Source: Gammaproteobacteria bacterium
Lineage (GTDB): Bacteria > Pseudomonadota > Gammaproteobacteria > Pseudomonadales > Porticoccaceae
Assembly (NCBI GenBank): GCA_018069465.1
Contig: JAGPUW010000006.1
Location: forward strand, 124,001 to 188,000
Reading direction: 5' to 3'
Length of the DNA: 64,000 nucleotides
Shown here: piece after piece, positions 27,983-37,509 of the stretch
Layout: each line of letters begins with the position of its first letter
Numbering within the stretch: position 1 is the stretch's first letter
Made by a program: the position numbers and the translations under genes
Notes under the pieces: generated by a model
The model's database searches: none
Told to the model about the DNA's origin: nothing
The model's input: only the letters and a program-made list of their open reading frames with translations

Positions 27983-28065
27983 CTTTTTCTATTTGAGGTC
28001 TTTATTATAAATACGGTGGCAAAAAATTAAGTGCTACTGATTAATCTGCAAGCGGAGTTGCACCC

Positions 28066-30741
28066 ATGTCATTCAGAGATTCCCAGCCAAAAACCATTCG
28101 CCTCGAAGACTACAAGCCACCGCTGTATTTGATCGATAAAACCGAGTTGCGTTTTGAGCTCGGTGAAGAGCAAACCCTGGTCAAAGCGGCCCTGCACTTT
28201 CGTCGCAACCCCAGGGCTGAGTCTAGTGCAGCCGACAACACCCTGCGCTTGCATGGCCAGGAACTGGGTTTTCGCTCATTGGCCATCGATGGTCAGGCGC
28301 TGAGTCCTGAGCAATACCAGATTGGCGCCGAAGAGTTAGTGATCAATAATGTGCCCGAGCAGTTTTTACTGGAGTCTGTCGTCGCTATAAAGCCCCAGGA
28401 AAACACTTCCCTCGAAGGCCTCTATAAATCACGCACCATGTATTGCACCCAGTGCGAGGCCGAAGGCTTTCGCAAAATTACCTGGTATCTCGACCGGCCC
28501 GATGTGATGTCGGAATTTACCACCACCGTCGAAGCCGATAAAAACGCTTATCCCTTGCTGCTTTCCAACGGTAATCCCGTTGACAGTGGTGAAACCCCCG
28601 ACGGCCGCCACTGGGTGACCTGGCATGATCCCTTCAAAAAGCCCGCTTATCTTTTCGCCCTGGTAGCCGGTAGTCTGAGTTGTATCGAAGACAGCTTTAC
28701 CACCATGAGTGGGCGCGACATTGCCCTGCGTATTTATGTCGAGGCGAAAGATCTCGACAAGTGTGATCACGCCATGCAATCCCTAAAAAATGCCATGACC
28801 TGGGATGAAGAGGTCTACGGGCGGGAATACGATCTGGATATTTTTATGATCGTTGCCGTTGACGACTTCAATATGGGCGCGATGGAAAATAAAGGCCTGA
28901 ATATTTTTAATACCTCCTGCGTATTGGCGAAGCGGGAAACAACCACCGATGCCGGTTTTCAGCGGGTGGAAGCTGTCGTTGCCCACGAATATTTTCACAA
29001 CTGGTCGGGTAATCGCGTGACCTGCCGCGACTGGTTTCAGCTCAGTTTAAAAGAGGGCTTTACGGTTTTCCGCGATGCACAATTCTCGGCGGACATGGGT
29101 TCGCCCACCGTTAAGCGGGTTGAAGATGTCAATTTCCTGCGCACCCTGCAATTTGCCGAAGATGGCGGCCCCACCGCCCACCCGGTGCAGCCCGCCGCGT
29201 ATATGGAAATTTCCAATTTCTACACCCTGACCATTTATGAAAAGGGTGCCGAAGTCGTGCGCATGCTACACACCCTGCTGGGGCCCGAGTTATTTCGTGC
29301 CGCTAGCGATCTGTATTTCGAGCGCCACGATGGCGAAGCGGCGACGATCGACGATTTTATTGCGGCGATGACAGCCGTTAGCGGCCGTGATTTCTCGACC
29401 TTTATGCACTGGTATCGCCAGGGCGGAACGCCGCGCCTTGCTGCCAGTGGTGAGTATGACGCCGCCGCACAACTCTATAGTCTGACTTTAAGTCAGACCT
29501 GCCCACCAACACCCGAGTCGGCGGACAAAGAGCCCTTCCATATACCCATTCGTCTGGGGCTAGTGGGCGGCGATGGCGATCTACCCCTACACCTTGTAGG
29601 TCTGGCTAAGGGTGAGACTGAAATAACAGTCGAATTAACAGCGGCCACACAAACGCTGATTTTTGAAAATGTCACCGAGGAACCCATCCCCTCGCTACTG
29701 CGCGGTTTTTCAGCGCCGGTGAAACTGGATTTCCCCTACAGCCGCGACCAGCTGCTGCATTTAATGCGCTACGACAGCGATAGTTTTAATCGCTGGGAGG
29801 CCTGCAATAAACTGGCCCTGGGTATTTTGCAGGGTCTGATTGATGATGTACTGGGCGGGCGAGAATTGCTTCTCGATGGGCGTTTGATCGAAGCTTATCG
29901 CGCCCTGCTCGATGATAAAAATGCCGACCCGGCGATGGTCGCTTTAATGCTGGCTCTGCCGAGCGAGGCCTATCTCAGCGAAGTGGCTGAGGTGATAGAA
30001 GTCGCCGCCATTCATCGGGCGCGACAATTTGCCCGCACGGCACTGGCCGAGGCACTGGCGAGTGAACTCACCACGGTTTACCGAGCCAATGAGCTGGCGC
30101 TTAAAAATGCGGGAAATTACGCTGCCAGCGGGGCGCAAATAGCCCAGCGCAGTTTAAAAAATACCGCCCTGGCTTATTTATTACACAGCGGCGATAGCGC
30201 TGCCATTGAGTTGGCTTACGCGCAATTTCAAAACGCCGGTAATATGAGCGATACCAGCACCGCCCTGGTGGCTCTGGTGAATTGCCCGGCTGCGGCCGCG
30301 CAGAAGCTGGCGCAACAGGCGCTGGGTGAATTTTATTCGCGCTGGCAAGAAGAGAGCCTGGTGGTTAATCAATGGTTCCAGATTCAGGCCTGGAGCACTG
30401 TGCCCAGTGGGCTAGCTCGCGTGCAACACTTAATGCGCCACCCCGCGTTTGATATTAAAAATCCGAATAAAGTGCGCTCACTGATTGCCGCTTTTTGCTC
30501 GGGTAATGCCGTTAATTTTCATGGCGGTGAAGGCGAGGCCTATGTTTTTCTTGCCGATCAAGTGCTGGCTCTCGATGCTCTCAATCCACAAATTGCCTCG
30601 CGCATCATTACGCCGCTCACCAAGTGGCGCCAGTACCCAGAGCCTGCCAGTGGACGCATGAAGGCGCAGTTGCAGCGCGTTTTGGCGAAGCCGGAGTTGT
30701 CGAAAGATGTCTATGAAATTGTTAATAAAAGCCTGGTTTAA
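28066..30741 (+). CDS. pepN: Aminopeptidase N (PepN, M1 family)
   Basis: It removes N-terminal residues from peptides in the cytoplasm. The zinc site is HEYFHNW with His307, Glu308 and His311. The substrate-recognition motif GAMEN is at 271-275. The downstream Glu is in the LKEGFTVFRD helix. Total length is 891 residues, close to E. coli PepN (870). No signal peptide is seen. The long C-terminal helical domain is intact. Confidence 0.97.
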   Translation: MSFRDSQPKTIRLEDYKPPLYLIDKTELRFELGEEQTLVKAALHFRRNPRAESSAADNTLRLHGQELGFRSLAIDGQALSPEQYQIGAEELVINNVPEQFLLESVVAIKPQENTSLEGLYKSRTMYCTQCEAEGFRKITWYLDRPDVMSEFTTTVEADKNAYPLLLSNGNPVDSGETPDGRHWVTWHDPFKKPAYLFALVAGSLSCIEDSFTTMSGRDIALRIYVEAKDLDKCDHAMQSLKNAMTWDEEVYGREYDLDIFMIVAVDDFNMGAMENKGLNIFNTSCVLAKRETTTDAGFQRVEAVVAHEYFHNWSGNRVTCRDWFQLSLKEGFTVFRDAQFSADMGSPTVKRVEDVNFLRTLQFAEDGGPTAHPVQPAAYMEISNFYTLTIYEKGAEVVRMLHTLLGPELFRAASDLYFERHDGEAATIDDFIAAMTAVSGRDFSTFMHWYRQGGTPRLAASGEYDAAAQLYSLTLSQTCPPTPESADKEPFHIPIRLGLVGGDGDLPLHLVGLAKGETEITVELTAATQTLIFENVTEEPIPSLLRGFSAPVKLDFPYSRDQLLHLMRYDSDSFNRWEACNKLALGILQGLIDDVLGGRELLLDGRLIEAYRALLDDKNADPAMVALMLALPSEAYLSEVAEVIEVAAIHRARQFARTALAEALASELTTVYRANELALKNAGNYAASGAQIAQRSLKNTALAYLLHSGDSAAIELAYAQFQNAGNMSDTSTALVALVNCPAAAAQKLAQQALGEFYSRWQEESLVVNQWFQIQAWSTVPSGLARVQHLMRHPAFDIKNPNKVRSLIAAFCSGNAVNFHGGEGEAYVFLADQVLALDALNPQIASRIITPLTKWRQYPEPASGRMKAQLQRVLAKPELSKDVYEIVNKSLV

Positions 30742-30839
30742 GGCTGAGTGATTGGGAATTCCCGGCAAAATTGGGCTTGATTTAATCGACGCCAGTACCC
30801 ATGTTGTAATAGCTTAGCTACGATAATGGTGAGAATTCG

Positions 30840-31784
30840 ATGGAATTTAAAGACTATTACGACACCTTGGGACTCGCTCGCGACGTTACTCAAGATGAAA
30901 TAAAGCGCGCCTATCGCAAGTTGGCGCGCAAATATCATCCCGATGTTAGTAAGGAAGAGGATGCCGAGCAGAAGTTCAAGACTTTAGGTGAGGCCTATGA
31001 AGTTCTGAAAGACCCGGAAAAACGCGCGGCCTACGACCAGCTCGGCGCCAATTGGCAGGGCGGGCAGGACTTTAATGCACCGCCCGACTGGGATGCCGGC
31101 TTTGAGTTCAGCGGTGGTGGTTTTACCCAGGGCGATGGGCAGAACTACAGCGATTTTTTTGAGTCGCTTTTCGGTCAAAGCTTCCGCGATGCCGGCAGGC
31201 AACAGCATCCCCATTCTCAGCAAGGTGGCGATCGCCATGCCAGAGTGGTTATCGATCTGGAAGATTCCCTCAACGGCGCAACCCGCAAGATTACTTTTCA
31301 CGTGCCGGACGTCGATCCCCAGGGCCATGTTCGCACCCGCGAGCGGGTACTGAATATAAAAATCCCCAAAGGTATTGCGCCGGGGCAAAGTATTCGCCTG
31401 ACCGGGCAGGGTGATCCCAGTTCGGGGGGTGGCTCTGCCGGTGATTTATATCTTGATGTCGAGTTTAAAAAGCATCCGCTGTATCGTCTCGAGGGTGCCG
31501 ATATTTCTATCGACCTGCCCGTTGCGCCCTGGGAGGTTGCGCTCGGTGCCAGTGTTAAAGTGCCGACGCCCGTTGGCCTCGTCGATGTGAAAATTCCTGC
31601 CGGTTCGGCCCACGGTAAAAAACTGCGTTTTAAAGGCAAGGGTCTGCCGGGCAAAACACCGGGCAATTTTTACGTGGTACTACAAGTGGTATTGCCGCCG
31701 GCCGATAGCCCAGAGGCAGAAAAAGCTTATCAGAATATGGCGCAGGATCTGGCCTTTGATCCGCGCATTGGACTGGGGGTTTAA
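30840..31784 (+). CDS. cbpA: Curved DNA-binding protein/DnaJ-class co-chaperone CbpA
   Basis: The J domain covers residues 1-70 with the HPD motif in KYHPDVSKEEDA. A Gly/Phe-rich linker lies at about 80-130. Two C-terminal substrate-binding beta domains follow. The zinc-finger domain of DnaJ is missing, as in CbpA. GGTGAG precedes the ATG. The next gene starts two bases later and encodes the specific modulator CbpM, which supports the name. It works with DnaK and binds curved DNA. Confidence 0.95.
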   Translation: MEFKDYYDTLGLARDVTQDEIKRAYRKLARKYHPDVSKEEDAEQKFKTLGEAYEVLKDPEKRAAYDQLGANWQGGQDFNAPPDWDAGFEFSGGGFTQGDGQNYSDFFESLFGQSFRDAGRQQHPHSQQGGDRHARVVIDLEDSLNGATRKITFHVPDVDPQGHVRTRERVLNIKIPKGIAPGQSIRLTGQGDPSSGGGSAGDLYLDVEFKKHPLYRLEGADISIDLPVAPWEVALGASVKVPTPVGLVDVKIPAGSAHGKKLRFKGKGLPGKTPGNFYVVLQVVLPPADSPEAEKAYQNMAQDLAFDPRIGLGV

Positions 31785-31786
31785 AG

Positions 31787-32104
31787 ATGACGGATAACAA
31801 AGAATACGAAACACTGGTCGGCGTGATTATTGACGCCGACTCACGCCTAACGCTGGCGCAGCTTTGCCGTTTGTGTGCCGTACACGCGGACTATGTGATC
31901 GAGCTGGTTGATGAGGGCCTTATTCAGCCCTATGGCGAGGAGATGACGCAGTGGCATTTCACCGGTCTGAGCATACAGCGCACCCGTAAAGCGCGGCGTT
32001 TACAGACAGATTTAGGGATTAATCTGGCGGGGGTGGCCGTTATTTTACAATTACTGGATGAGGTCGACCATCTTCGCCTCCGCATAAAGGATTTGGAGCC
32101 ATGA
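31787..32104 (+). CDS. cbpM: Chaperone modulator CbpM
   Basis: The 105-residue protein has the MerR-like fold of CbpM. It contains LTLAQLCRLCAVHADYVIELVDEGLI and the RTRKARRLQTDLGINLAGVA block. CbpM binds the J domain of CbpA and inhibits it. The gene is two bases after cbpA and overlaps trxC by four bases (ATGA). Confidence 0.93.
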   Translation: MTDNKEYETLVGVIIDADSRLTLAQLCRLCAVHADYVIELVDEGLIQPYGEEMTQWHFTGLSIQRTRKARRLQTDLGINLAGVAVILQLLDEVDHLRLRIKDLEP

Positions 32105-32535
32105 CAGTTTCAGTACATATCGTTTGTCCTCTCTGTTTGGGGATAAACCGCGTACCCAATGACAAGCTTTTGCAGGCGCCCAAATGCGGCAAATGCCATC
32201 AGACTTTATTTGGCCACCCACCCCAGGCCTTGAGCGCGGCGAATTATCAGAAGGTCGTCACGCGCAACGATATTCCCGTGGTGGTGGATTTCTGGGCGCC
32301 CTGGTGTGGCCCCTGCAAGGCGATGGCCCCGGCCTATGAACTGGCTGCAAAGGAGCTTGAACCACGTGTCCGGCTGGCGAAACTGGATACGGAGAAAGAG
32401 CCTGCGATTGGTAGCGGCCTTGCCATCAGGGGCATTCCGACACTGATTGTTTTTGCGGGCGGTAAAGAAATTGCCAGACAATCCGGTGCTATGCCACAGG
32501 CGGAAATTGTGCGTTGGGTGGAGAGTGTTCTCTAA
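32101..32535 (+). CDS. trxC: Thioredoxin 2 (TrxC)
   Basis: The active site WCGPC is at residues 68-72 in WAPWCGPCKAMAP. An N-terminal zinc ribbon with the pairs CPLC (Cys9, Cys12) and CGKC (Cys29, Cys32) is the mark of TrxC. It reduces protein disulfides in the cytoplasm and is often linked to oxidative stress. Its start overlaps the cbpM stop, so cbpA-cbpM-trxC form one operon. Confidence 0.95.
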   Translation: MTVSVHIVCPLCLGINRVPNDKLLQAPKCGKCHQTLFGHPPQALSAANYQKVVTRNDIPVVVDFWAPWCGPCKAMAPAYELAAKELEPRVRLAKLDTEKEPAIGSGLAIRGIPTLIVFAGGKEIARQSGAMPQAEIVRWVESVL

Positions 32536-32592
32536 CGTTCAGAGGGTGTAAAGCTTTAAAAATAATAATGGTTCATCAACAAGGAAATAATA

Positions 32593-33144
32593 ATGAAATT
32601 ATCAAAACCGAGAATCCAGCCACTGACGGAAAGTGAATGGACAGCAGAACAGCGGGCCATGCTCGAGCCGATTAAACGGGATGGGCCTTTTTATAATGTG
32701 CTAGGTACGCTGTCCCGCCATTGGCAGGCGGCACAGAAGTTTACCACCTGGGCCTACCATATTATGGGCGATACCTCGAAGCTGGCACCCCGCGAGCGGG
32801 AGATACTTATCCTGCGCATTGGCTGGTTGTGCCAGGCGGAATACGAGTGGGGCCAGCATGTGATTTTCGCCCGCGATGCCGGTCTCAGCGATGAGGAAAT
32901 CGCCCGCGTTAAAGAGGGTGCCGACGCCGAGGGCTGGAGTGATTTTGACGCCACCTTGTTACGCGCGGTCGATGAGTTGCACAGCGAGGCGTTTGTCAGC
33001 GATAGCACCTGGGCGGCCCTCAGTGAGCGTTACAACGAGCAACAGTTGATGGATGTGGTGTTTACCGTCGGTCAGTACAACATGGTGTCGATGGCGCTCA
33101 ATAGTTTTGGCGTGCAACTCGATAAGGGCGTCGCAGGCTTTTAA
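32593..33144 (+). CDS. Carboxymuconolactone decarboxylase/AhpD-like family protein
   Basis: The 183-residue protein matches the CMD fold, with the conserved segment LAPREREILILRIGWLCQAEYEW followed by GQHVIFARDAGLSDEEIARV. The CxxC redox pair of AhpD is absent; only a single Cys is present in that region. Peroxidase activity is therefore not expected. The substrate is unknown. It lies 57 bases after trxC and may be in the same transcript. Confidence 0.85.
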   Translation: MKLSKPRIQPLTESEWTAEQRAMLEPIKRDGPFYNVLGTLSRHWQAAQKFTTWAYHIMGDTSKLAPREREILILRIGWLCQAEYEWGQHVIFARDAGLSDEEIARVKEGADAEGWSDFDATLLRAVDELHSEAFVSDSTWAALSERYNEQQLMDVVFTVGQYNMVSMALNSFGVQLDKGVAGF

Positions 33145-33582
33145 GCAAGCTCTTTGATTCATGGACTGTGTAGGCCATCACCGGCTTGCACGGCCCATGT
33201 CATTTATCGCTGGCCGCCACCACTTTCCCTTTTTGAGGCCACCTAAAAGTTAACCACTTATCCAACCAGCTAAAGCCTGTCTCGGGGCTTTGTTTTGACC
33301 TTACTCATCGTGTTTCCCACCTTTCACCTGATACGACCTTCTAATTTTTCTGTGATCAGCTGCTTGCTGAGGAGGATTGCTACTAATCGTTTTGTCATAT
33401 TCCTTAATGTTATTAGCATATAATATTATTACATAAGGCGTCTGGATTTGTGTACTATCTTTGTGGTGAGTGGCTGCCTCGCGACGTGCCGTTATGGGAG
33501 GGTCGTTAAAGCGTCACACAAACAACCGTTGTAAAAAAGCAATGCTCTATCAATTCCATTGATTATCTACAGGGTGAAGCAC
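33145..33582 (+). promoter_or_regulatory. Non-coding region with an AT-rich promoter/operator-like sequence before the sulfide genes
   Basis: No gene is seen in these 438 bases. A markedly AT-rich stretch at 33401-33435 holds TATAAT at 33419-33424. TTGTCA at 33392-33397 is 21 bases before it, which is too far for a standard -35. The AT-rich stretch has loose dyad symmetry (TGTTATTAG against ATTATTACA). This could be an operator of the ArsR-type sulfide sensors (BigR/SqrR) that control such genes. No regulator gene is adjacent. Confidence 0.35.
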
Positions 33583-33912
33583 ATGAAAAAATTTAAGAAA
33601 CATGCCGCCGGCGTCTATGTCTCAGAGCAATTGAGCGTTGAAGATATAAGCCAGGCCAAGGCTGAGGGTTTTGTGACTATTGTTTGCAATCGCCCGGATG
33701 GGGAGGGGGGCCATCAAATAACATCCGCAACGCTGGCGGCAGTTGCCGATGAGCATGGTCTCGAATTTGTCTATATGCCCATGACCTCACCCAGTGATGC
33801 GCCGGGCCTGGTCTGCCAGATAGCGCCCATTCTACAGTCGCAGGGCGATGTTCTACTCTATTGCCGCTCGGGCCGGCGTTCGACGGCACTGTGTACGCAA
33901 GCGCTTAAATAA
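33583..33912 (+). CDS. DUF442/TIGR01244-type sulfur transferase (rhodanese-like phosphatase fold)
   Basis: The protein is 109 residues long when started at ATG 33583, which follows AGGGTGA at 33571-33577. The C-terminal loop CRSGRRS has the C-x5-R form of dual-specificity phosphatase and rhodanese folds, with Cys94 as nucleophile. VTIVCNRPDGE and the PSDAPG block are family features. In sulfide-oxidation systems such domains handle persulfide sulfur. The next gene is a sulfide:quinone oxidoreductase 13 bases away, which supports that role. Confidence 0.85.
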   Translation: MKKFKKHAAGVYVSEQLSVEDISQAKAEGFVTIVCNRPDGEGGHQITSATLAAVADEHGLEFVYMPMTSPSDAPGLVCQIAPILQSQGDVLLYCRSGRRSTALCTQALK

Positions 33913-33925
33913 AAAGGATAGGGCA

Positions 33926-35143
33926 ATGAATAAGGCACAAAGGATTGTCATAGTTGGCGGTGGCGCTGGCGGTATCTCGATGGCGGCGAGCTTGTTAAAG
34001 CGCGATGGCACTTTGGCCATCACCATTATCGAGCCCTCCGACAAGCACTACTATCAGGCTGGATTTACACTAGTGGGGGCCGGTTGTTTTTCACCCGATG
34101 CAGTGATTCGTGAAGAGGGGCGCTTGATGCCCCGCGGCGTTACATGGCTAAAGGCGGCTGTGACCGAACTGCAGCCCGAACACAATAGCTTGCTACTCGA
34201 CAATGGTGGCACTGTGGCGTATGACTTTTTGGTCATTTGTCCCGGTCTGCAGCTCAACTGGGCGGGTATTGAGGGACTTGAAGAAACCCTCGGCCACAAC
34301 GGTGTCAGCAGTAATTATTTATTGCCCTACGCGCGCTATACCTGGCAGTGCCTGCAAAATATGAAGTCGGGCCGCGCCCTGTTCACCCAGCCGCCGATGC
34401 CTATTAAATGCGCCGGTGCACCGCAAAAAATTATGTATCTGGCAGGTCACCACTGGGAGAGGAGCGGGCAGTTAAAGGATGTCGATATTGAATTTCATAC
34501 CGCGACCCCGGCTATTTTTGGTGTCGCGGCATTTGTGCCCGCCCTCGAGAAGTACATCGATCGCTACAACGTTGACCTTCATTTACAGTCGACACTGCTT
34601 GCCGTGGATGGCAGCGCAAAAACGGCGCGTTTTAAGCAGGGCGAGGCTGAAGTGGTTAAAGGGTTTGATTTCATACACGTCGTACCGCCGCAGATAGCCC
34701 CCGACTTTATTCGCGCGAGTGAACTGGCTGACGAGGCGGGATGGCTCGCGGTACAGCCAGATTCACTGCGCCATGTTAAATACGAAAATATTTTTGGTGT
34801 CGGTGATGTGATTAATGCGCCGAACGCCAAAACCGCTGCAGCGGTGCGCAAACAAGTGCCGGTGGTGGCCGAAAACTTATTGGCCACGGCCTCGGGTAAA
34901 GCCATGGCCGCCTCCTACAATGGTTATGGCGCTTGTCCGCTCACCGTAGAAAAGGGCAAAGTGATACTGGCTGAATTCGGTTACGGTGGCAAATTATTGC
35001 CCTCACTACCCTTTGATGGCACTCAGCCCAATCGTTTTGGCTGGCTGTTTAAGCGTTATATGTTGCCGGGTATTTACTGGGATTTTATGCTTAAAGGCCG
35101 CGAGTTGATGGTTAAGCCGGACCCGCTAACACCCGCCGAATAA
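33926..35143 (+). CDS. sqr: Sulfide:quinone oxidoreductase-like flavoprotein (type II)
   Basis: This FAD enzyme should oxidise sulfide to sulfane sulfur and pass electrons to quinone at the membrane. The FAD motif is IVIVGGGAGGISMA. Cys162 in PIKCAGAPQKIMYL and Cys337 in YGACPLTVEKGK are the conserved redox pair of type II (mitochondrial-like) SQR. A NADH-type second site is not evident. ATG 33926 is preferred over an upstream in-frame ATG (33848) that lies inside the DUF442 gene. The 405-residue length is typical. Confidence 0.88.
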   Translation: MNKAQRIVIVGGGAGGISMAASLLKRDGTLAITIIEPSDKHYYQAGFTLVGAGCFSPDAVIREEGRLMPRGVTWLKAAVTELQPEHNSLLLDNGGTVAYDFLVICPGLQLNWAGIEGLEETLGHNGVSSNYLLPYARYTWQCLQNMKSGRALFTQPPMPIKCAGAPQKIMYLAGHHWERSGQLKDVDIEFHTATPAIFGVAAFVPALEKYIDRYNVDLHLQSTLLAVDGSAKTARFKQGEAEVVKGFDFIHVVPPQIAPDFIRASELADEAGWLAVQPDSLRHVKYENIFGVGDVINAPNAKTAAAVRKQVPVVAENLLATASGKAMAASYNGYGACPLTVEKGKVILAEFGYGGKLLPSLPFDGTQPNRFGWLFKRYMLPGIYWDFMLKGRELMVKPDPLTPAE

Positions 35144-35205
35144 AGTGTGTTTTCAGTAATGGCCTAAATGTTTATAAAATTCTGTAGCGCATCAAGGGAG
35201 TAGCA

Positions 35206-35448
35206 ATGAAAAATAATGGCGTGGCTGGTGTAGGTGGCACAGTCGATAAGGAAAAACCCCTGACGTTTTTAGAGGTGTTGGGTAGCACCTTTGCAGCGGC
35301 GATAGGGGTGCAGTCAAAGGTCAATAAAAAGCGGGATTTTACTCAGGGTAAGCCCCTGCAGTTTATTTTAGCGGGAGTTATATTTGCCACTGTCTTTGTG
35401 GTCGGTGTCGTGGCGGTGGTTCGCACCGTGCTTTCTTCTGTTGCGTGA
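35206..35448 (+). CDS. DUF2970 domain-containing small membrane protein
   Basis: The 80-residue protein has the DUF2970 pattern TFLEVLGSTFAAAIGVQSKVNKKRDF and then one membrane helix, FILAGVIFATVFVVGVVAVV. The function is unknown. AGGGAG precedes the ATG. It lies 62 bases after the SQR gene and ends shortly before a hairpin. It may be co-transcribed with the sulfide genes, but the family is widespread and not known to be sulfur-specific. Confidence 0.88.
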   Translation: MKNNGVAGVGGTVDKEKPLTFLEVLGSTFAAAIGVQSKVNKKRDFTQGKPLQFILAGVIFATVFVVGVVAVVRTVLSSVA

Positions 35449-35471
35449 AGGACTAACTAAACCTAATAAAT

Positions 35472-35516
35472 GTTGGCAATACTCGCACAATAATTTGATG
35501 TTCGAGTATTGCCAAC
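35472..35516. terminator. Hairpin between convergent genes
   Basis: GTTGGCAATACTCG at 35472-35485 and its exact complement at 35503-35516 form a 14-base perfect stem with a 17-base loop. It sits between the DUF2970 gene (plus) and the 115-residue gene (minus). No clear T tract follows on either side, so it could instead stabilise RNA ends or be a repeat. Confidence 0.45.
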
Positions 35517-35537
35517 TAAAGCGGTAGCCTAAAAAAA

Positions 35538-35885
35538 TTAATAATTGGCGGCGATAAAGCTTTTCCACTCTTCCCAGCGCCCGGCATTGTAGGGGAACTT
35601 TTCGTGGTTGTAGGCCGAGGCGTGAAACACCTTGCCATCTATTTTACCGGACACATAACCGATAAATTCCATCTGTTCGGCGTACATGGGTTTATGTTCT
35701 GCGGGTACTGTTTTCGCTGCATCCGCCGACCACAGGCCACTGGCGCGCAGCGTTTCGATAATCGCCTGGGCGTCGTCGTCAGACAGCTTGGCATCGATGC
35801 ATAAGTACAGGCTGGCGTTGCTCATATCGCTGCCGTCAAAGTACATCTCGAAATTATTGATTAAGTCAGTCGCGGAAAGTGACAT
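35538..35885 (-). CDS. Uncharacterised small protein (115 residues)
   Basis: I do not recognise this protein. ATG 35885 follows AAGGAG with seven-base spacing, so it is a better start than the upstream in-frame ATG at 35987. The sequence has a predicted alpha/beta layout with no signal peptide or membrane helix. It is rich in aromatic residues near the end (GRWEEWKSFIAANY). It lies between a hairpin and the CaiB-like gene on the same strand. Confidence 0.7.
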   Translation of the reverse strand: MSLSATDLINNFEMYFDGSDMSNASLYLCIDAKLSDDDAQAIIETLRASGLWSADAAKTVPAEHKPMYAEQMEFIGYVSGKIDGKVFHASAYNHEKFPYNAGRWEEWKSFIAANY

Positions 35886-35993
35886 GAATAAGCTCCTTGT
35901 GAATAGTTGTGCAACAGTCATGTTGCTTGCTTGAAGTCGGTCGCCAGGATCGCCACTGAGTGTAGCGAAGTGGAGACTATAGCGCACAGCTCG

Positions 35994-37187
35994 TTAAGTA
36001 TTGGCGGTGTAACCATCGCTACCGATGGCATCTTGTCGCTGTAACTCGGCGATTTCTGCATCTGAAAACCCCCACTCACTGAGGCTCTGCTCGCTGTGCT
36101 CACCAAAGCGTGGCGGCGGAAATTGAATGGCGCCGGGTGTGCCGCAAAACACTGGTGCGGGTGCCGGTTGATTGACGCCATTAAACTCGGGCAGGTTGTT
36201 GCGGGCGACATTGTGGGGGTAGCTCATGGCCTCGGTGAAATTCAACACCGGTGACACGCAGGCGTCGCAGCCCTCAAAAATAGTCGACCACTGGTCGCGG
36301 GTTTTAGTGGCGAAGGCGGCTTTAATTTGCGCCATCATTTGCGGCCAGTGGATTTTATCGAGGTGGTTGCCCCACACACTGCCGTCGATGTCGAGCTTGT
36401 CCATGGCGATGTCAAAGAACTTGCGCTCGATGGCGCCGATGGCCATGTACAGGCCGTCGCTGGTTTCGAAGGTGCCGTAAAATGGTGCGCCACCATCGAG
36501 CAAATTGGATTCGCGCTGCAATTCGAAATTGCCTTCCTGCAACATACCAAACACCCCGGCGGCGAGGTAGGCGGAGCCATCGCACATCGCCGAGTCGACA
36601 ACCTGACCGCGACCGGTGTTGCGGGCAGAAATAATCGCCGCCAACATGCCGAAGGCGGAGAACATAGCCCCCGCGCCCATGTCGGCAACCACGTTGAGGG
36701 GTGGGCAGGGGCGGCCATCCTTCGGGCCGATGGCATCGAGCACACCGGTGATGGAGAGGTAGTTAATATCGTGACCGGCGGTCTTCGCCATTGGCCCACT
36801 TTGCCCCCAACCGGTAATGCGGGTGAAGACCAGCCTGGGGTTGCGGGCGAGCAGTACATCCGGCCCGAGGCCGAGTTTTTCCAGGGTGCCAGGGCGGAAG
36901 GGGTCGAGCACCCCATCGGCGCTTTCAACCAATTTTAAAATCGCCTCTTTGGCGGCGGGGTTTTTTAAATCGATAGCCAGTGATTGCCTACCGCGGCGCT
37001 GTACATCGTAGTTTTGTCCACGGGGCACGCCGAGGCCCGAGGCCGTTTGGCGGTCCAGCCGCAGCACGGTGGCACCGGCATCCGACAGCAACATACTGCA
37101 CAGCGGGCCGGGGCCAATGCCGCCGAATTCAATAATTTTAGTGCCCGCAAGTGGGCCTTGTGGGCGTGGTGATGAGGTGGTGCTCAT
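35994..37187 (-). CDS. CaiB/BaiF CoA-transferase family protein, alpha-methylacyl-CoA racemase-like
   Basis: The N-terminal block GPLAGTKIIEFGGIGPGPLC and the AGHDINYLSITGVLDAIG segment match the AMACR branch, with the His and Asp of the racemase site. The class III CoA-transferase nucleophile position is not clearly an Asp-transferase site here, so racemase is favoured. CoA-binding Asp/Arg blocks and MGAGAMFSAFGMLAA are also present. It would invert the 2-methyl centre of branched acyl-CoA. The divergent LLM-type flavin gene suggests a catabolic unit, by inference. Confidence 0.85.
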   Translation of the reverse strand: MSTTSSPRPQGPLAGTKIIEFGGIGPGPLCSMLLSDAGATVLRLDRQTASGLGVPRGQNYDVQRRGRQSLAIDLKNPAAKEAILKLVESADGVLDPFRPGTLEKLGLGPDVLLARNPRLVFTRITGWGQSGPMAKTAGHDINYLSITGVLDAIGPKDGRPCPPLNVVADMGAGAMFSAFGMLAAIISARNTGRGQVVDSAMCDGSAYLAAGVFGMLQEGNFELQRESNLLDGGAPFYGTFETSDGLYMAIGAIERKFFDIAMDKLDIDGSVWGNHLDKIHWPQMMAQIKAAFATKTRDQWSTIFEGCDACVSPVLNFTEAMSYPHNVARNNLPEFNGVNQPAPAPVFCGTPGAIQFPPPRFGEHSEQSLSEWGFSDAEIAELQRQDAIGSDGYTANT

Positions 37188-37509
37188 AAGGATTAATCCA
37201 GGGAAGGTAGGGGAAATGTAGATCTACTTTGCCAACTTGCCCCACCAATCGCAGGGGCGATCAACACGGCACTGCTAGCGGCAAGAAGATAGTTTTAAAG
37301 TGACAAGCTGGATTATCACACGGCCTCGATGCAGCGGGAAAGGGTCGCCGGCCATGATTTACCCGAATGCCTCTGCGGGGCAAGAAGTCCTTCACCAGTG
37401 CGGCGTAAAAACACGGCGCTCAGTCAAAAGATGAGTGTTTCGTGAAAGTGTGCCAGAATCCATCGATCCAATTTTTACTATCCATAAACAATAAATAAAG
37501 GAGAATACT
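37188..37509. other. Divergent intergenic region without a gene
   Basis: These 322 bases separate the minus-strand CaiB-like gene from the plus-strand LLM gene and should hold both promoters. No clear hexamer pair was found by eye. AAAGGAG lies just before the LLM start. Confidence 0.4.

Noticed and set aside
36327-36938. Overlapping open frames of about 200 codons on both strands inside the CaiB-like gene
   Set aside because: They are shadows in other frames of the CaiB/AMACR-like gene, which has clear family blocks along its whole length.
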